The position numbers and the translations under genes are program-made. The notes under the pieces are model-generated. The model did no database searches. It was not told the origin of the DNA and worked only from the letters and a program-made list of their open reading frames with translations. From NCBI GenBank assembly GCA_965202915.1, contig OZ241847.1, forward strand, positions 2,294,001 to 2,358,000: 64,000 bases of DNA, in the 5' to 3' direction. How positions within the stretch are numbered: the stretch's first letter is position 1; each line of letters begins with the position of its first letter. This DNA comes from G965202915 sp965202915. GTDB lineage: Bacteria; Pseudomonadota; Gammaproteobacteria; Eutrophobiales; Eutrophobiaceae. Shown here one piece after another: positions 8,001 to 15,476 of the stretch.

Positions 8001-10718
8001 ATCGATGCGCAGGGTCAGGTTGGCGGAGTCGGTATTGCCGTCCTCATCGGTCACGGTATAGCGGAACGTATGGGCTTCGAGAGCGGTGCCGTCGACGCTG
8101 GAGACTTCCAGCATCTGGCCGGGTCTGTCCAGGGTCAGGACGCCAGTGACGGCATCGATCTCGCCACCGCTGACCAGTCTGACGCTGGGGTTGGCAAAGG
8201 AGGGCAGGGTGACCTCCAGGTCCGCATCGGCGGTGGTGCTGTCATCAATCAAATCGTTAAAGTTGATGGTGACGGTCGGGGTCGCGGGCGCGTCCGGGTT
8301 TCGGTACAGGTTTTCGGGGTGGTCCAGCGCGGACGGGGGCGCCCCGATAATGGTGATGGTGAAGGTCAACTCCGCGACGTCGCCGTCGGCATCCCGCACC
8401 CGGTAGGTGTAGGTCGCCGTGCCCTGGGTGGTGGTCGGGGTGTCGGACAGGACGCGGTTGCCGGCGTCAAACGACAGTCCGGGGGGCAGGGCCAGGTTGC
8501 CGGTGGTGCGCGCCAGGGTGTAGCTGAGCGGGGCGTTGCCGCCGGTGGCCGCGGGCAGGGTCAGCGGGGTGATGGCGTCGCCGGCGGTGTAGCTCTGGGG
8601 GGTTATGGTGTCGGAGCCAAAACCCGGATTGGTGTCCGTCTCGATGGTGATATCGAAGCGCAAGTCGGCCCGGTCGGAGGCAGCGAGATTGCTGTCGGCG
8701 TCCACCACCCGGTAGGTGTAGGGCGTGGCAGGTTGCGCAGTGTCCGGGATGCCGGACAGGACGCGGTTGCCGGCGTCAAACGACAGTCCGGGGGGCCGGG
8801 CCGGGTTGCCGGTGGTGCGCGCCAGGGTGTAGCTGAGCGTGCCGTTGCCATCGGTGGCCGCGGGCAGGGTCAGCCGGGCTATGGCGTTGCCGACGACGTA
8901 GGTCTGGGCGGCGAGGGACGCGGAGCCAAAGGTCGGTGGGGTATCCGTGGCCACTTCCAGGGTGAGGGGATAGGTGGCCCGATTATTGTCCGCCTGACCG
9001 TCGTCGGCGACGACGTTAAAGCGAAAGGTGCCCGCCTCGGTGGGCGTCCAGGTGAGGGTGGCGGTGGCCGGGACAGCTTGTGGCTCGGTCTCGTCAATCT
9101 CCGCACCGTCCGGCACCGCACCTGCTCCAGCCTCCAATGAGAAGGTGACCGGATGGCCATTCTCATCATTTGCGGTAAAGGCCAGGGATATTAGCTCGTT
9201 GAGCAGATAGATGGGGAGCACGCCTGGGGGCGTGATCACCGGGGCGGTATTGGGGATAATAAAGGTGAAGGTCGCGGTATCCGAGACCAGCAGGTCTCTG
9301 GCCCTGGCGGGGTCTTCGTTCGTATTCATTGGTGGAATGATGGCGGCGCGAATGGAGGCGTCCGTAGCATATACACCGATAGTGAACTGGGTGCTGCGGC
9401 TGCCGGCAAAACCGGTATTAAATATATAGTCAATAAACTGAACAAATCCAGGAAATCTCGCAGAGCCTTGACGTATGAACCTGCTATCGTCTGGCGCAGG
9501 CGGTTCATCTCCAATTCCGATCCCCACGAACTCGCCATGCGGCGTATGGCTGCTGGTTACAAGTGAACTAAAAGACATTCCGCCGTCACCAAACCGGATA
9601 GATCTGTCGGATACCATAAACTCACGATTAGCGACGGAGATGCTCGGTTGCTCATCGATGCGCAGGGTCAGGGTGGCGGAGTCGGTATTGCGGTCCTGGT
9701 CGGTCACGGTATAGGTGAACATATGGGCGTCGAGATCGGTGTTGGGGACGCCGGAGACTTCCAGCATCTGGTCCGAGTTCAGGGTCAGGACCCTGTTTTC
9801 CAGGGTGCCGTCGCTGCTTTCCAAGGTGCCACCGCTGACCCATCTGACGCTGGGGTTGGGAAAGGGCAGGGTGACCACCAGGTTCTCATCGGCGGTGGCA
9901 CCATCAGCAATCAAATCGTTAAAGTCGATGGTGACGGTGGGTGTCGCGGGGGCGTCCGGGTCCCGGAACAGGTCCACCGTGAGGTCGGTGGCGACCGGGT
10001 CGCCTGTAATGGCGATGGTGAAGGGCAACTCCTCCGTGTCATCGTCGGCATCATCCATCACCCGGTAGATGTAGGTCAAGGCTTCTTGTGGTTTGGTCGG
10101 GGTGCCGCTCAGGGTACGGGTGTTGGGGTCAAACGACAGCCCGTTCGGCAGGGTCTCGTCAATTTCGTAGCTGAGCGTGCCTGTGCCATCGCGGCCCACC
10201 GGCAGGGTCAGCGGGGTGATGGTGAAACCGGCGGGGTACCGCTGGGCGGGGATAGTCTCAGCGCCAAAGTTTGGGGGCAGGTCCGGCGATGTAACGGATA
10301 TGGACCAACTTTCTAGCCTGGAGCCACTGCTAGTAAAGAAGATCTCTGTAATTCTCAACTTCCATGTGCCGATTGTGCGGGTTCCGACAAGCCCTGAAAG
10401 GGCACCGGCATTGGTGTGAGTCGATATTATGGAGCTGGCCCTATAAAGCAGTCTGATATTGGCACCATTGGGTGCTATCAGATCAACTATGATTGCATTC
10501 GGGAAGTCAATAGAACGCAGATCAAAAGTGACAGAGATCGCATCTATTCTCCTATTGTCTGTGATGGTGATGTCGCTTTCTCCGATACCGGGGACACCGG
10601 CAGGACTGGCCTCTGGTAAAAAAAATGGAGTATCGTCGCTGGTATAGGTAGTGTCAAAGGTCTGCGCCCAGGCCGGTGGGATCACAGCCGGAGCGAGCAG
10701 ACCGAGGCCGAAAACCAA
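5094..10718 (-). CDS. Giant secreted multi-domain repeat protein with C-terminal dockerin
   Basis: From the TTG at 10718 the protein is 1874 residues. It opens with a hydrophobic signal segment ending PPAWAQ. Residues about 28-150 resemble a proprotein-convertase P-domain. Putative Ig (He_PIG-like) and cadherin-like modules follow to about 1150, then alternating VCBS and PKD-like repeats (for example GDTTGTVTEDDNA) to about 1755. The last 116 residues hold two dockerin-type calcium loops, DLNGDDTIRAPD and DLDNDRDLDQDD, each followed by a LYY helix. The TTG start cuts the signal peptide short: the frame stays open upstream through KITGRALARGVLW and the poly-C tract, and a better ATG with a Shine-Dalgarno lies at 10870 in a different frame. 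Expected to be exported; no membrane anchor is seen. Codon use is GC-rich compared with its neighbours. Confidence 0.75.
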   Translation of the reverse strand: MVFGLGLLAPAVIPPAWAQTFDTTYTSDDTPFFLPEASPAGVPGIGESDITITDNRRIDAISVTFDLRSIDFPNAIIVDLIAPNGANIRLLYRASSIISTHTNAGALSGLVGTRTIGTWKLRITEIFFTSSGSRLESWSISVTSPDLPPNFGAETIPAQRYPAGFTITPLTLPVGRDGTGTLSYEIDETLPNGLSFDPNTRTLSGTPTKPQEALTYIYRVMDDADDDTEELPFTIAITGDPVATDLTVDLFRDPDAPATPTVTIDFNDLIADGATADENLVVTLPFPNPSVRWVSGGTLESSDGTLENRVLTLNSDQMLEVSGVPNTDLDAHMFTYTVTDQDRNTDSATLTLRIDEQPSISVANREFMVSDRSIRFGDGGMSFSSLVTSSHTPHGEFVGIGIGDEPPAPDDSRFIRQGSARFPGFVQFIDYIFNTGFAGSRSTQFTIGVYATDASIRAAIIPPMNTNEDPARARDLLVSDTATFTFIIPNTAPVITPPGVLPIYLLNELISLAFTANDENGHPVTFSLEAGAGAVPDGAEIDETEPQAVPATATLTWTPTEAGTFRFNVVADDGQADNNRATYPLTLEVATDTPPTFGSASLAAQTYVVGNAIARLTLPAATDGNGTLSYTLARTTGNPARPPGLSFDAGNRVLSGIPDTAQPATPYTYRVVDADSNLAASDRADLRFDITIETDTNPGFGSDTITPQSYTAGDAITPLTLPAATGGNAPLSYTLARTTGNLALPPGLSFDAGNRVLSDTPTTTQGTATYTYRVRDADGDVAELTFTITIIGAPPSALDHPENLYRNPDAPATPTVTINFNDLIDDSTTADADLEVTLPSFANPSVRLVSGGEIDAVTGVLTLDRPGQMLEVSSVDGTALEAHTFRYTVTDEDGNTDSANLTLRIDERPTLSYRDTDFTVMDLRNPANPSEGRLIVLAVGEEGLGTELLDPAISHTPHGEELRFSFSEAPDLANAREINRSNFIRYDFLPGFTGRDSGTFTVGLYATDDSIANTIIPLMNAGGVDPATAGDLLISASATFTFIVANDPPEITPPIVANPYPPNQEIELRFSATDAENHALSFSLEAVTGSTLPPGATFTPTTPQNFPANATFTWTPTDVDAGTYRFNVVATETTTAVNTAPATTRFQVMLVIASPLSFGGDATGAVAENAPTNTAGGTLMIDDPDDGDETFVVQTSVSGMYGTFSIDVNGVWSYTLDNADDDTNALAESTTVTDVFTVAANAQPSATQDVTITITGANDAPTATISAPLDNVEVGTSTMVTLTGTGSDPDTGDAITRYAWSADQGSFANADQADTTWTAPSDVGNVVLTLTVTDGNDATDSATITVRVVPVPVTITGDVIGAVTEDRGGFNRADGDLSIDTRATLSTFVPQTNVSGTYGTFSINADGMWTYDIDNRRAATQNLAEGAMADDVFTVVAAARATATAIVTITVTGANEQPTASISAPTDGATVNAGVPVPLTGTGTDVDTSDLASLRYQWSTTSPTQGSFANATLATTTWTPSDTAVGTDVMLTLTVTDASGAANDTATARVTVGVTAVSLTISGDTTGTVTEDDNANNTTSGALSIATTLADDTFAPQTNLSGIYGFFSIDADGNWNYRLDNADVDTQALAADATATDVFTARANARPNVTQQVTLTVAGANDAPTVTIDTPVDNAAVDTGNPVTLTATGNDVDTGDEAGLSYQWSTSPPNRGSFTDATLADTTWTAPDILGDTVILSLTVTDGSDATGSANVTVTTAVSLDLNGDDTIRAPDAQILYYLALDPPPPNLDALLDRLQGTATDSEIRVRAENWLAQNPITNSISDLDNDRDLDQDDVRLLYYVLRFEDELQASPALRAALGVTMETLSRARSLRGE
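8444..8845 (-). repeat. Tandem intragenic Ig-like repeat in the giant gene
   Basis: Two nearly identical blocks of about 93 bases begin at 8444 and 8753, 309 bases (103 codons) apart, and encode successive Ig-like modules. A larger module pair, near 7560-8330 and 9210-9990, is also clearly related. Such repeats allow the protein length to change by recombination. Confidence 0.7.
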
Positions 10719-10759
10719 CCAGAGAACACCCCTGGCAAGGGCACGCCCGGTTATTTTTC

Positions 10760-10782
10760 GGGGGGGGGGGGGGGGGGGGGGG
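10760..10782 (-). repeat. 23-base homopolymer (G on plus, C on minus) at the 5' end of the giant gene
   Basis: The tract lies between a well-placed ATG at 10870 (minus strand; AGAGG eight bases upstream) and the signal peptide of the giant protein. With 23 C the ATG frame runs into GAA AAA TAA just after the tract. With 21 or 24 C it would read through seven or eight prolines into RKITGRALARGVLW and the full signal peptide. This is the layout of a phase-variable contingency locus, seen here in the off register. An assembly error in tract length is also possible. Confidence 0.7.
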
Positions 10783-11098
10783 TAGAACCGTTGCCCACTG
10801 GGCGTTGCCGCGGCAGGCGGGGCTCAGGGTAATGCTCAGGGCAACGTGGATATATCCAAAGCTCGTTCATTATGCATGACCTCTATGATAACGGTTTCCA
10901 TTTAGACATATTCGTACTTTATAGCAAAAACGATCACCCCCGCAAGTTTTTTTGCCGCCACGGTGCCCGCCTGGGTCACCGCCTGAGCGAGGGGCCATTG
11001 TGAACGCTCAGTAATTCACCAACGGCATGATAATCAACCATCCCGCCACCGCCCATCGGTGAAATTCCGGCGACCGCCGGCACCGGTGGGTTCACCGG

Positions 11099-11118
11099 AT
11101 TCCCGCCTGTGCGGGAAT
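11099..11118. repeat. REP-like palindrome
   Basis: ATTCCCGC and its complement form an eight-base stem around the loop CTGT. The shape ATTCCC-N8-GGGAAT matches the dispersed palindromes common in proteobacterial intergenic regions. Confidence 0.6.
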
Positions 11119-11407
11119 GACGGGCCGGGCGCATCTATTTGTTCATCAACGTCGTCGCCAAAGACAACACCCTCTACCCGCCATCACCGCGCAGACGGCA
11201 CCCATCTCTCTTCCATCGTGCCCTCGCAGTGCAGGGCGCCTAAAAGTCGCCGCCGCCGGCACTGAGCGCCGGCGCCCGCGGGAGCGATCCCAGGCTCGGC
11301 AAACAACCCCCCGTCGGTGCTCATCAGGCGCCGGCTCTCCGGTCGCCTTTACAATAGATTAGCAACAACAATCCAGAGTGCGATAGGTTATGGACTTATA
11401 TGGATCA

Positions 11408-11436
11408 TTGACATAATGATGCTGATTGGATATTTT
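11408..11436 (+). promoter_or_regulatory. Probable sigma-70 promoter
   Basis: TTGACA is followed after 17 bases by TATTTT, about 43 bases upstream of the ATG at 11479. The -35 is perfect and the -10 matches at four of six positions. Confidence 0.5.
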
Positions 11437-11478
11437 TAAGTTATTAAGGGTCGCTTTCCAATATGGAGAATAATACCG

Positions 11479-12351
11479 ATGATATTCAAAAAAATAATTT
11501 TGCCGATCTGCGCGGCTGTCTTTGCACATGCCGCCGTAGCCGATACCACCCTGGTCGAACTGTGGGAAACTCCGGGGTTCAAGAATCCCGAGTCGGTGAT
11601 CTATGACGAAAAAAGAGACAGGCTTTATGTGTCCAACGTCGATGGTGCCGCAACCGACAAGGATGGCAAGGGTTCTATTTCAATTGTGGGCGTGAATGGT
11701 GCAATCATCGATGCCGCATGGATCTCCGGGTTAAACGCGCCCAAGGGTCTGGCAATATATGATGACAGGCTATACGTGTCTGATATCGATACCCTGGTTG
11801 AGATTGACATCTCTGCGGGTGCGATCAGCAATGCCTATCCCGTTGCCGACGCGGAATTTTTAAATGACGTTGCGGCCACCGCCGATGGCAGCATTTTTGT
11901 CTCCGATATGGCCTTGAATCGGATCCATCGTCTGGCCAATAATAAGTTTGATATCTGGTTGGAATCAGCGCAGCTTGAATCGCCCAATGGTCTGCACGCG
12001 GGCAAGGATGGCTTGGTCGTCGGTGCCTGGGGGGTGATGACGGATGGGTTTGCGACGGCTGTCCCCGGGCATTTAAAAGTGGTCGATTATAAGGATAAAA
12101 CCATTAACAGTCTGGGCGACGGTACGCCGATTGGCAATCTGGATGGTGTCGAGATTGATGAGGACGGCAATTATTACGTGACCGACTGGTTCAACGGTAA
12201 GTTATTGCATATATACGCGGATGGCAGGGTCGAGCAAATGCTGGAGCTGAATCAGGGTAGCGCCGATCATGAGTATATTGCCAAACAGCGGTTGATCCTG
12301 ATCCCGATGATGAAGGACAACGTCTTGCGGGCTTACGCCATAGACCCCTAG
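11479..12351 (+). CDS. Periplasmic SMP-30/gluconolactonase-like beta-propeller protein
   Basis: The 290-residue protein has a Sec signal peptide (MIFKKIILPICAAVFAHAA, cleavage near VADTT). The mature part has repeated blade motifs of the SMP-30/NHL type: NPESVIYDEKRDRLYVSN, APKGLAIYDDRLYVSDID, LNDVAATADGSIFVSDM and LDGVEIDEDGNYYVTDW. This is a six-bladed propeller pattern spaced about 45 residues apart. The family binds sugars, lactones or metals; the substrate cannot be told here. The gene is preceded by a promoter-like site and ends eight bases before pgpA, so the two may be co-transcribed. Confidence 0.75.
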   Translation: MIFKKIILPICAAVFAHAAVADTTLVELWETPGFKNPESVIYDEKRDRLYVSNVDGAATDKDGKGSISIVGVNGAIIDAAWISGLNAPKGLAIYDDRLYVSDIDTLVEIDISAGAISNAYPVADAEFLNDVAATADGSIFVSDMALNRIHRLANNKFDIWLESAQLESPNGLHAGKDGLVVGAWGVMTDGFATAVPGHLKVVDYKDKTINSLGDGTPIGNLDGVEIDEDGNYYVTDWFNGKLLHIYADGRVEQMLELNQGSADHEYIAKQRLILIPMMKDNVLRAYAIDP

Positions 12352-12358
12352 AGCAAGG

Positions 12359-12895
12359 GTGGTGGCCTGTTTCCACGATACCTTGTGTGATTCATCCGAG
12401 CACAATTGCCGTAACGTGAAACCGGTTCCGCCTGGGTTGTTATTAAACCCGCTGCATTTATTGTCATTGGGCTTTGGCAGTGGGCTGGCGCCGAGGGCAC
12501 CGGGAACCGCGGGCACCGTGATCGGGGTGCTGTTGTACCTGCCGATGCAATCATTGCCCCTGGGTGCTTACCTTGGGATCACCCTGGTGTGTTTTTTTGT
12601 GGGTATCGGATTGTGTCAGTTCACCGCGTCGCGTTTACAGGTGCATGATCATCCGGCGATAGTCTGGGATGAGATAGTGGGTTATTTTGCCACGATGACC
12701 TTTGCGCCGGCCGGATGGGGATGGGTGTTGCTGGGTTTTTTGTTGTTCCGCTGTTTCGATATATTCAAACCCTGGCCGATAAAATGGGTAGATGACAAGG
12801 TATCCGGCGGCGGCGGGATCATGCTGGATGATCTGCTGGCGGGTATTTTTTCGGCAATTATTCTTAAAATAATGGAATATTTGTTATATATTTAA
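12359..12895 (+). CDS. pgpA: Phosphatidylglycerophosphatase A
   Basis: The 178-residue inner-membrane enzyme would dephosphorylate phosphatidylglycerophosphate to phosphatidylglycerol. It shows the family signatures GFGSGLAPRAPGTAGT near residue 39, VWDEIVGY near 100 and RCFDIFKPWPI near 137, with hydrophobic segments between them. The GTG start lies seven bases after the previous stop; the first 25 residues are atypical and translation may begin later. It precedes a lytic transglycosylase on the same strand. Confidence 0.88.
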   Translation: MVACFHDTLCDSSEHNCRNVKPVPPGLLLNPLHLLSLGFGSGLAPRAPGTAGTVIGVLLYLPMQSLPLGAYLGITLVCFFVGIGLCQFTASRLQVHDHPAIVWDEIVGYFATMTFAPAGWGWVLLGFLLFRCFDIFKPWPIKWVDDKVSGGGGIMLDDLLAGIFSAIILKIMEYLLYI

Positions 12896-12935
12896 ACAGG
12901 TTTGATAGATTCAGTGTGAATTATTAAGAATAGCC

Positions 12936-13544
12936 ATGAATAAACGGTGCTTATCTCTGTCGGTGTTATTGATTTTATACTGCTCCAACGCGGTGGGGAC
13001 TGATATTTATCGATACGTCACTGATGAGGGCCGGGTGATCCTGACCGACCGCCCCAAACATGCGGGCTATAAACGCCTGGTTAAAACCTGGAAAGGCTGG
13101 GTGGAGCAGGGAAACTGGGTTAGAAATCACAATTGGAAAGAAAACCAGAAAAAATATGATCGGTTGATCAAGGCCCAGGCCAGGACCTACCGGCTTCCGC
13201 ATACATTATTGCACGCCGTTATCACCACCGAGTCCGCTTATGATCCCAATGCGGTTTCCAAGGCCGGTGCGGTCGGGTTAATGCAACTGATGCCGGCGAC
13301 GGCACAAAGATACGGGGTTAAGGATCGAAGGGATCCGGAAGATAATATACAAGGCGGAACCCGTTATCTGCGTGATCTGTTGCAGATGTTCAACAACGAT
13401 CTGGTTTTGGCTTTGGCGGCGTATAATGCCGGGGAGTCGGCGGTAAAAAGATACGGTTATAAGGTGCCGCCTTATAAGGAAACCCGCAATTATGTCGACA
13501 AGGCGATTAAATACTATCGGCAGTATCGTGAAACTATGAGTTGA
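12936..13544 (+). CDS. Lytic transglycosylase with N-terminal DUF4124-like region
   Basis: The 202-residue protein has a signal peptide (cleavage near SNAVG), then a short DUF4124-like segment (IYRYVTDEGRVILTDRPKH, residues 26-44), then a soluble lytic transglycosylase domain from about 85. The catalytic Glu is in TTESAYDPNAVS and the fold motifs GAVGLMQLMPATA, NIQGGTRYL and LALAAYNAGESAV are intact. It would cleave murein in the periplasm to give 1,6-anhydro ends. It lacks LysM domains and is short for the family. Confidence 0.88.
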   Translation: MNKRCLSLSVLLILYCSNAVGTDIYRYVTDEGRVILTDRPKHAGYKRLVKTWKGWVEQGNWVRNHNWKENQKKYDRLIKAQARTYRLPHTLLHAVITTESAYDPNAVSKAGAVGLMQLMPATAQRYGVKDRRDPEDNIQGGTRYLRDLLQMFNNDLVLALAAYNAGESAVKRYGYKVPPYKETRNYVDKAIKYYRQYRETMS

Positions 13545-13562
13545 GCGGGCGCGATACGGGCT

Positions 13563-15242
13563 CTATTCATCGGTCACGCACCCTTCCGAGGCCGATTTTA
13601 CGTTTTTGATATATTTATACAGTGTCCCGCGCGTCGCTTTGTAATCCGGCATTGACCATGCCGCTCTGCGTTTTTCCAGGTCTTCATCCGACACCTTGAC
13701 GTTGATTTGATTGTTTGCCGCGTCCACGGTGATCAGGTCGCCATCGCGCACCAATGCGATGGGCCCGCCTTCCTGTGCCTCGGGGACGACGTGGCCGATA
13801 ATAAAACCGTGTGAACCGCCGGAAAACCGGCCATCGGTGATCATTGCGACGTGTTCACCCAGGCCGGCCCCGATAATTGCCGAGGTTGGGGTGAGCATTT
13901 CCGGCATGCCCGGTCCGCCCTTTGGCCCTTCATAGCGAATAATGATCACGTCACCTTTGGCTATTTCATTGTGTTCCAATGCGGCAAGCATCGCCTCTTC
14001 TGAATCATAGACCCTGGCCGGGCCGGTAAAGGTTTCACCTTCTTTGCCGGTGATCTTGGCGACGGCGCCGCCCGGAGCAAGATTGCCTTTTAATATCCTG
14101 ATATGACCGCTTGGTTTAAGCGGCCTGGCCAAGGGATGGATGATGTCCTGATCGGCGTTTAACTCCGGCAGGTCGGCAATATTTTCTGCAATGGTGTGAC
14201 CGGTTACCGTCAAACAATCGCCGGCAATTAAATCGTTTTTCAGCAGGAACTTCATCAAGGCCGGGGTGCCTCCGGCAAGATGCAGATCTTCCATCAGGTA
14301 CTGGCCGCTGGGCTTTAAATCGGCCAGATACGGGATGCGATCACTGACGGCCTGAAAATCATCGATGGTTAAACGCACGCCGGCCGCGCGCGCCATCGCC
14401 AACAGGTGTAATACCGCATTGGTGGATCCGCCCAGCACCGTGACCAGCACCATCGCATTTTCAAATGCGCGTCGAGTCATGACGTCACGCGGTTTGATAT
14501 CGCGTTCCAACAGGCGTTTAATCGCCTGGCCGGCGCTCAGGCATTCCGCATGTTTTTGCGGATCAACCGCAGGCGTTGATGAACTGTACGGCAGCGACAT
14601 GCCCATTGCCTCTATCGCCACGGCCATGGTATTGGCGGTGTACATACCGCCGCAGGCGCCGGCGCCGGGGCAGGCCTGTTTTACTATATCCAAACGGGTG
14701 GCGTCGTCTATGCCGCCGGTGATAAATTCTCCGTAGCTTTGAAAGGCTGAAATAATATCCACCTTGGTGCCTTTCCAGTTGCCCGGTTTGATGGTGCCGC
14801 CATAGATCATCAGTGACGGGCGATTCAACCGTCCCATGGCGATCAGACAGCCGGGCATATTTTTATCGCATCCGGGCAGGGAGATATTGGCGTCGTACCA
14901 TTGCCCGCTCATCACGGTTTCAATTGAATCGGCAATCAAATCCCGTGATTGCAGGGAATAACTCATGCCTTCGGTACCCATGGAAATGCCATCACTGACG
15001 CCGATGGTATTAAAACGCATACCCACCATATCCGCGGCTTCCACCCCTTGTTTTACCTTTTGGGCGAGGTCCAGCAGGTGCATATTGCAGGTATTGCCTT
15101 CATACCAAACGCTGGCGATCCCGATCTGGGGTTTGTCCATATCGGCGCTGCTTAGCCCGGTACCATACAACATGGCCTGCGATGCGCCCTGGGCCCTGGG
15201 CTGGGTGATCCTGGCACTGTAACGATTGAGTTTCCCGGACAT
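13563..15242 (-). CDS. ilvD: Dihydroxy-acid dehydratase
   Basis: The 559-residue protein makes the 2-keto acids of valine and isoleucine synthesis by dehydration, using an Fe-S cluster. Signatures are SLPGCDKNMPGCLIAMGRLN near residue 122 and the GPGMPEML and ITDGRFSGGSHG motifs in the C-terminal third. Cluster cysteines at NTCNMH, GCDKN and CPGAGACGG are present. Length is normal. It stands alone on the minus strand, converging on the transglycosylase gene; no other ilv gene is near. Confidence 0.95.
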   Translation of the reverse strand: MSGKLNRYSARITQPRAQGASQAMLYGTGLSSADMDKPQIGIASVWYEGNTCNMHLLDLAQKVKQGVEAADMVGMRFNTIGVSDGISMGTEGMSYSLQSRDLIADSIETVMSGQWYDANISLPGCDKNMPGCLIAMGRLNRPSLMIYGGTIKPGNWKGTKVDIISAFQSYGEFITGGIDDATRLDIVKQACPGAGACGGMYTANTMAVAIEAMGMSLPYSSSTPAVDPQKHAECLSAGQAIKRLLERDIKPRDVMTRRAFENAMVLVTVLGGSTNAVLHLLAMARAAGVRLTIDDFQAVSDRIPYLADLKPSGQYLMEDLHLAGGTPALMKFLLKNDLIAGDCLTVTGHTIAENIADLPELNADQDIIHPLARPLKPSGHIRILKGNLAPGGAVAKITGKEGETFTGPARVYDSEEAMLAALEHNEIAKGDVIIIRYEGPKGGPGMPEMLTPTSAIIGAGLGEHVAMITDGRFSGGSHGFIIGHVVPEAQEGGPIALVRDGDLITVDAANNQINVKVSDEDLEKRRAAWSMPDYKATRGTLYKYIKNVKSASEGCVTDE

Positions 15243-15476
15243 GAGTTACCTTTGATTGCCGTGGTTAAAAACGTGGGTTTAGAATATAACAGAATATATG
15301 GATTGTCAGCTTTGATATGCAGGTATCCGGCACCAAGCCAGCCGGGGGGCGGGATAACTCGATAGAATAGCCATACTCGCGGCAATAATGTAACAAAATT
15401 CTCACTCTTGCAGGGGCAAGCAGGCGGGAACAATGGCGACGGGTTCCCTGGCCAGGGCCTGTCTGAGAATCACCGG

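Larger units (their letters stand above)
10871..11478. other. 608-base intergenic region
   Basis: No convincing gene is seen on either strand. It contains a REP-like palindrome at 11099-11118 and a probable promoter at 11408-11436. The stretch 11200-11330 is GC-rich without clear coding signal. Confidence 0.5.

Noticed and set aside
8070..9140. 356-residue plus-strand frame inside the giant gene
   Set aside because: Same cause; no recognisable domain and it mirrors the Ig-like repeats.
11059..11362. Short plus-strand frames in the 10871-11478 gap
   Set aside because: Arg/Pro-rich translations of GC-rich intergenic DNA including the REP-like palindrome.
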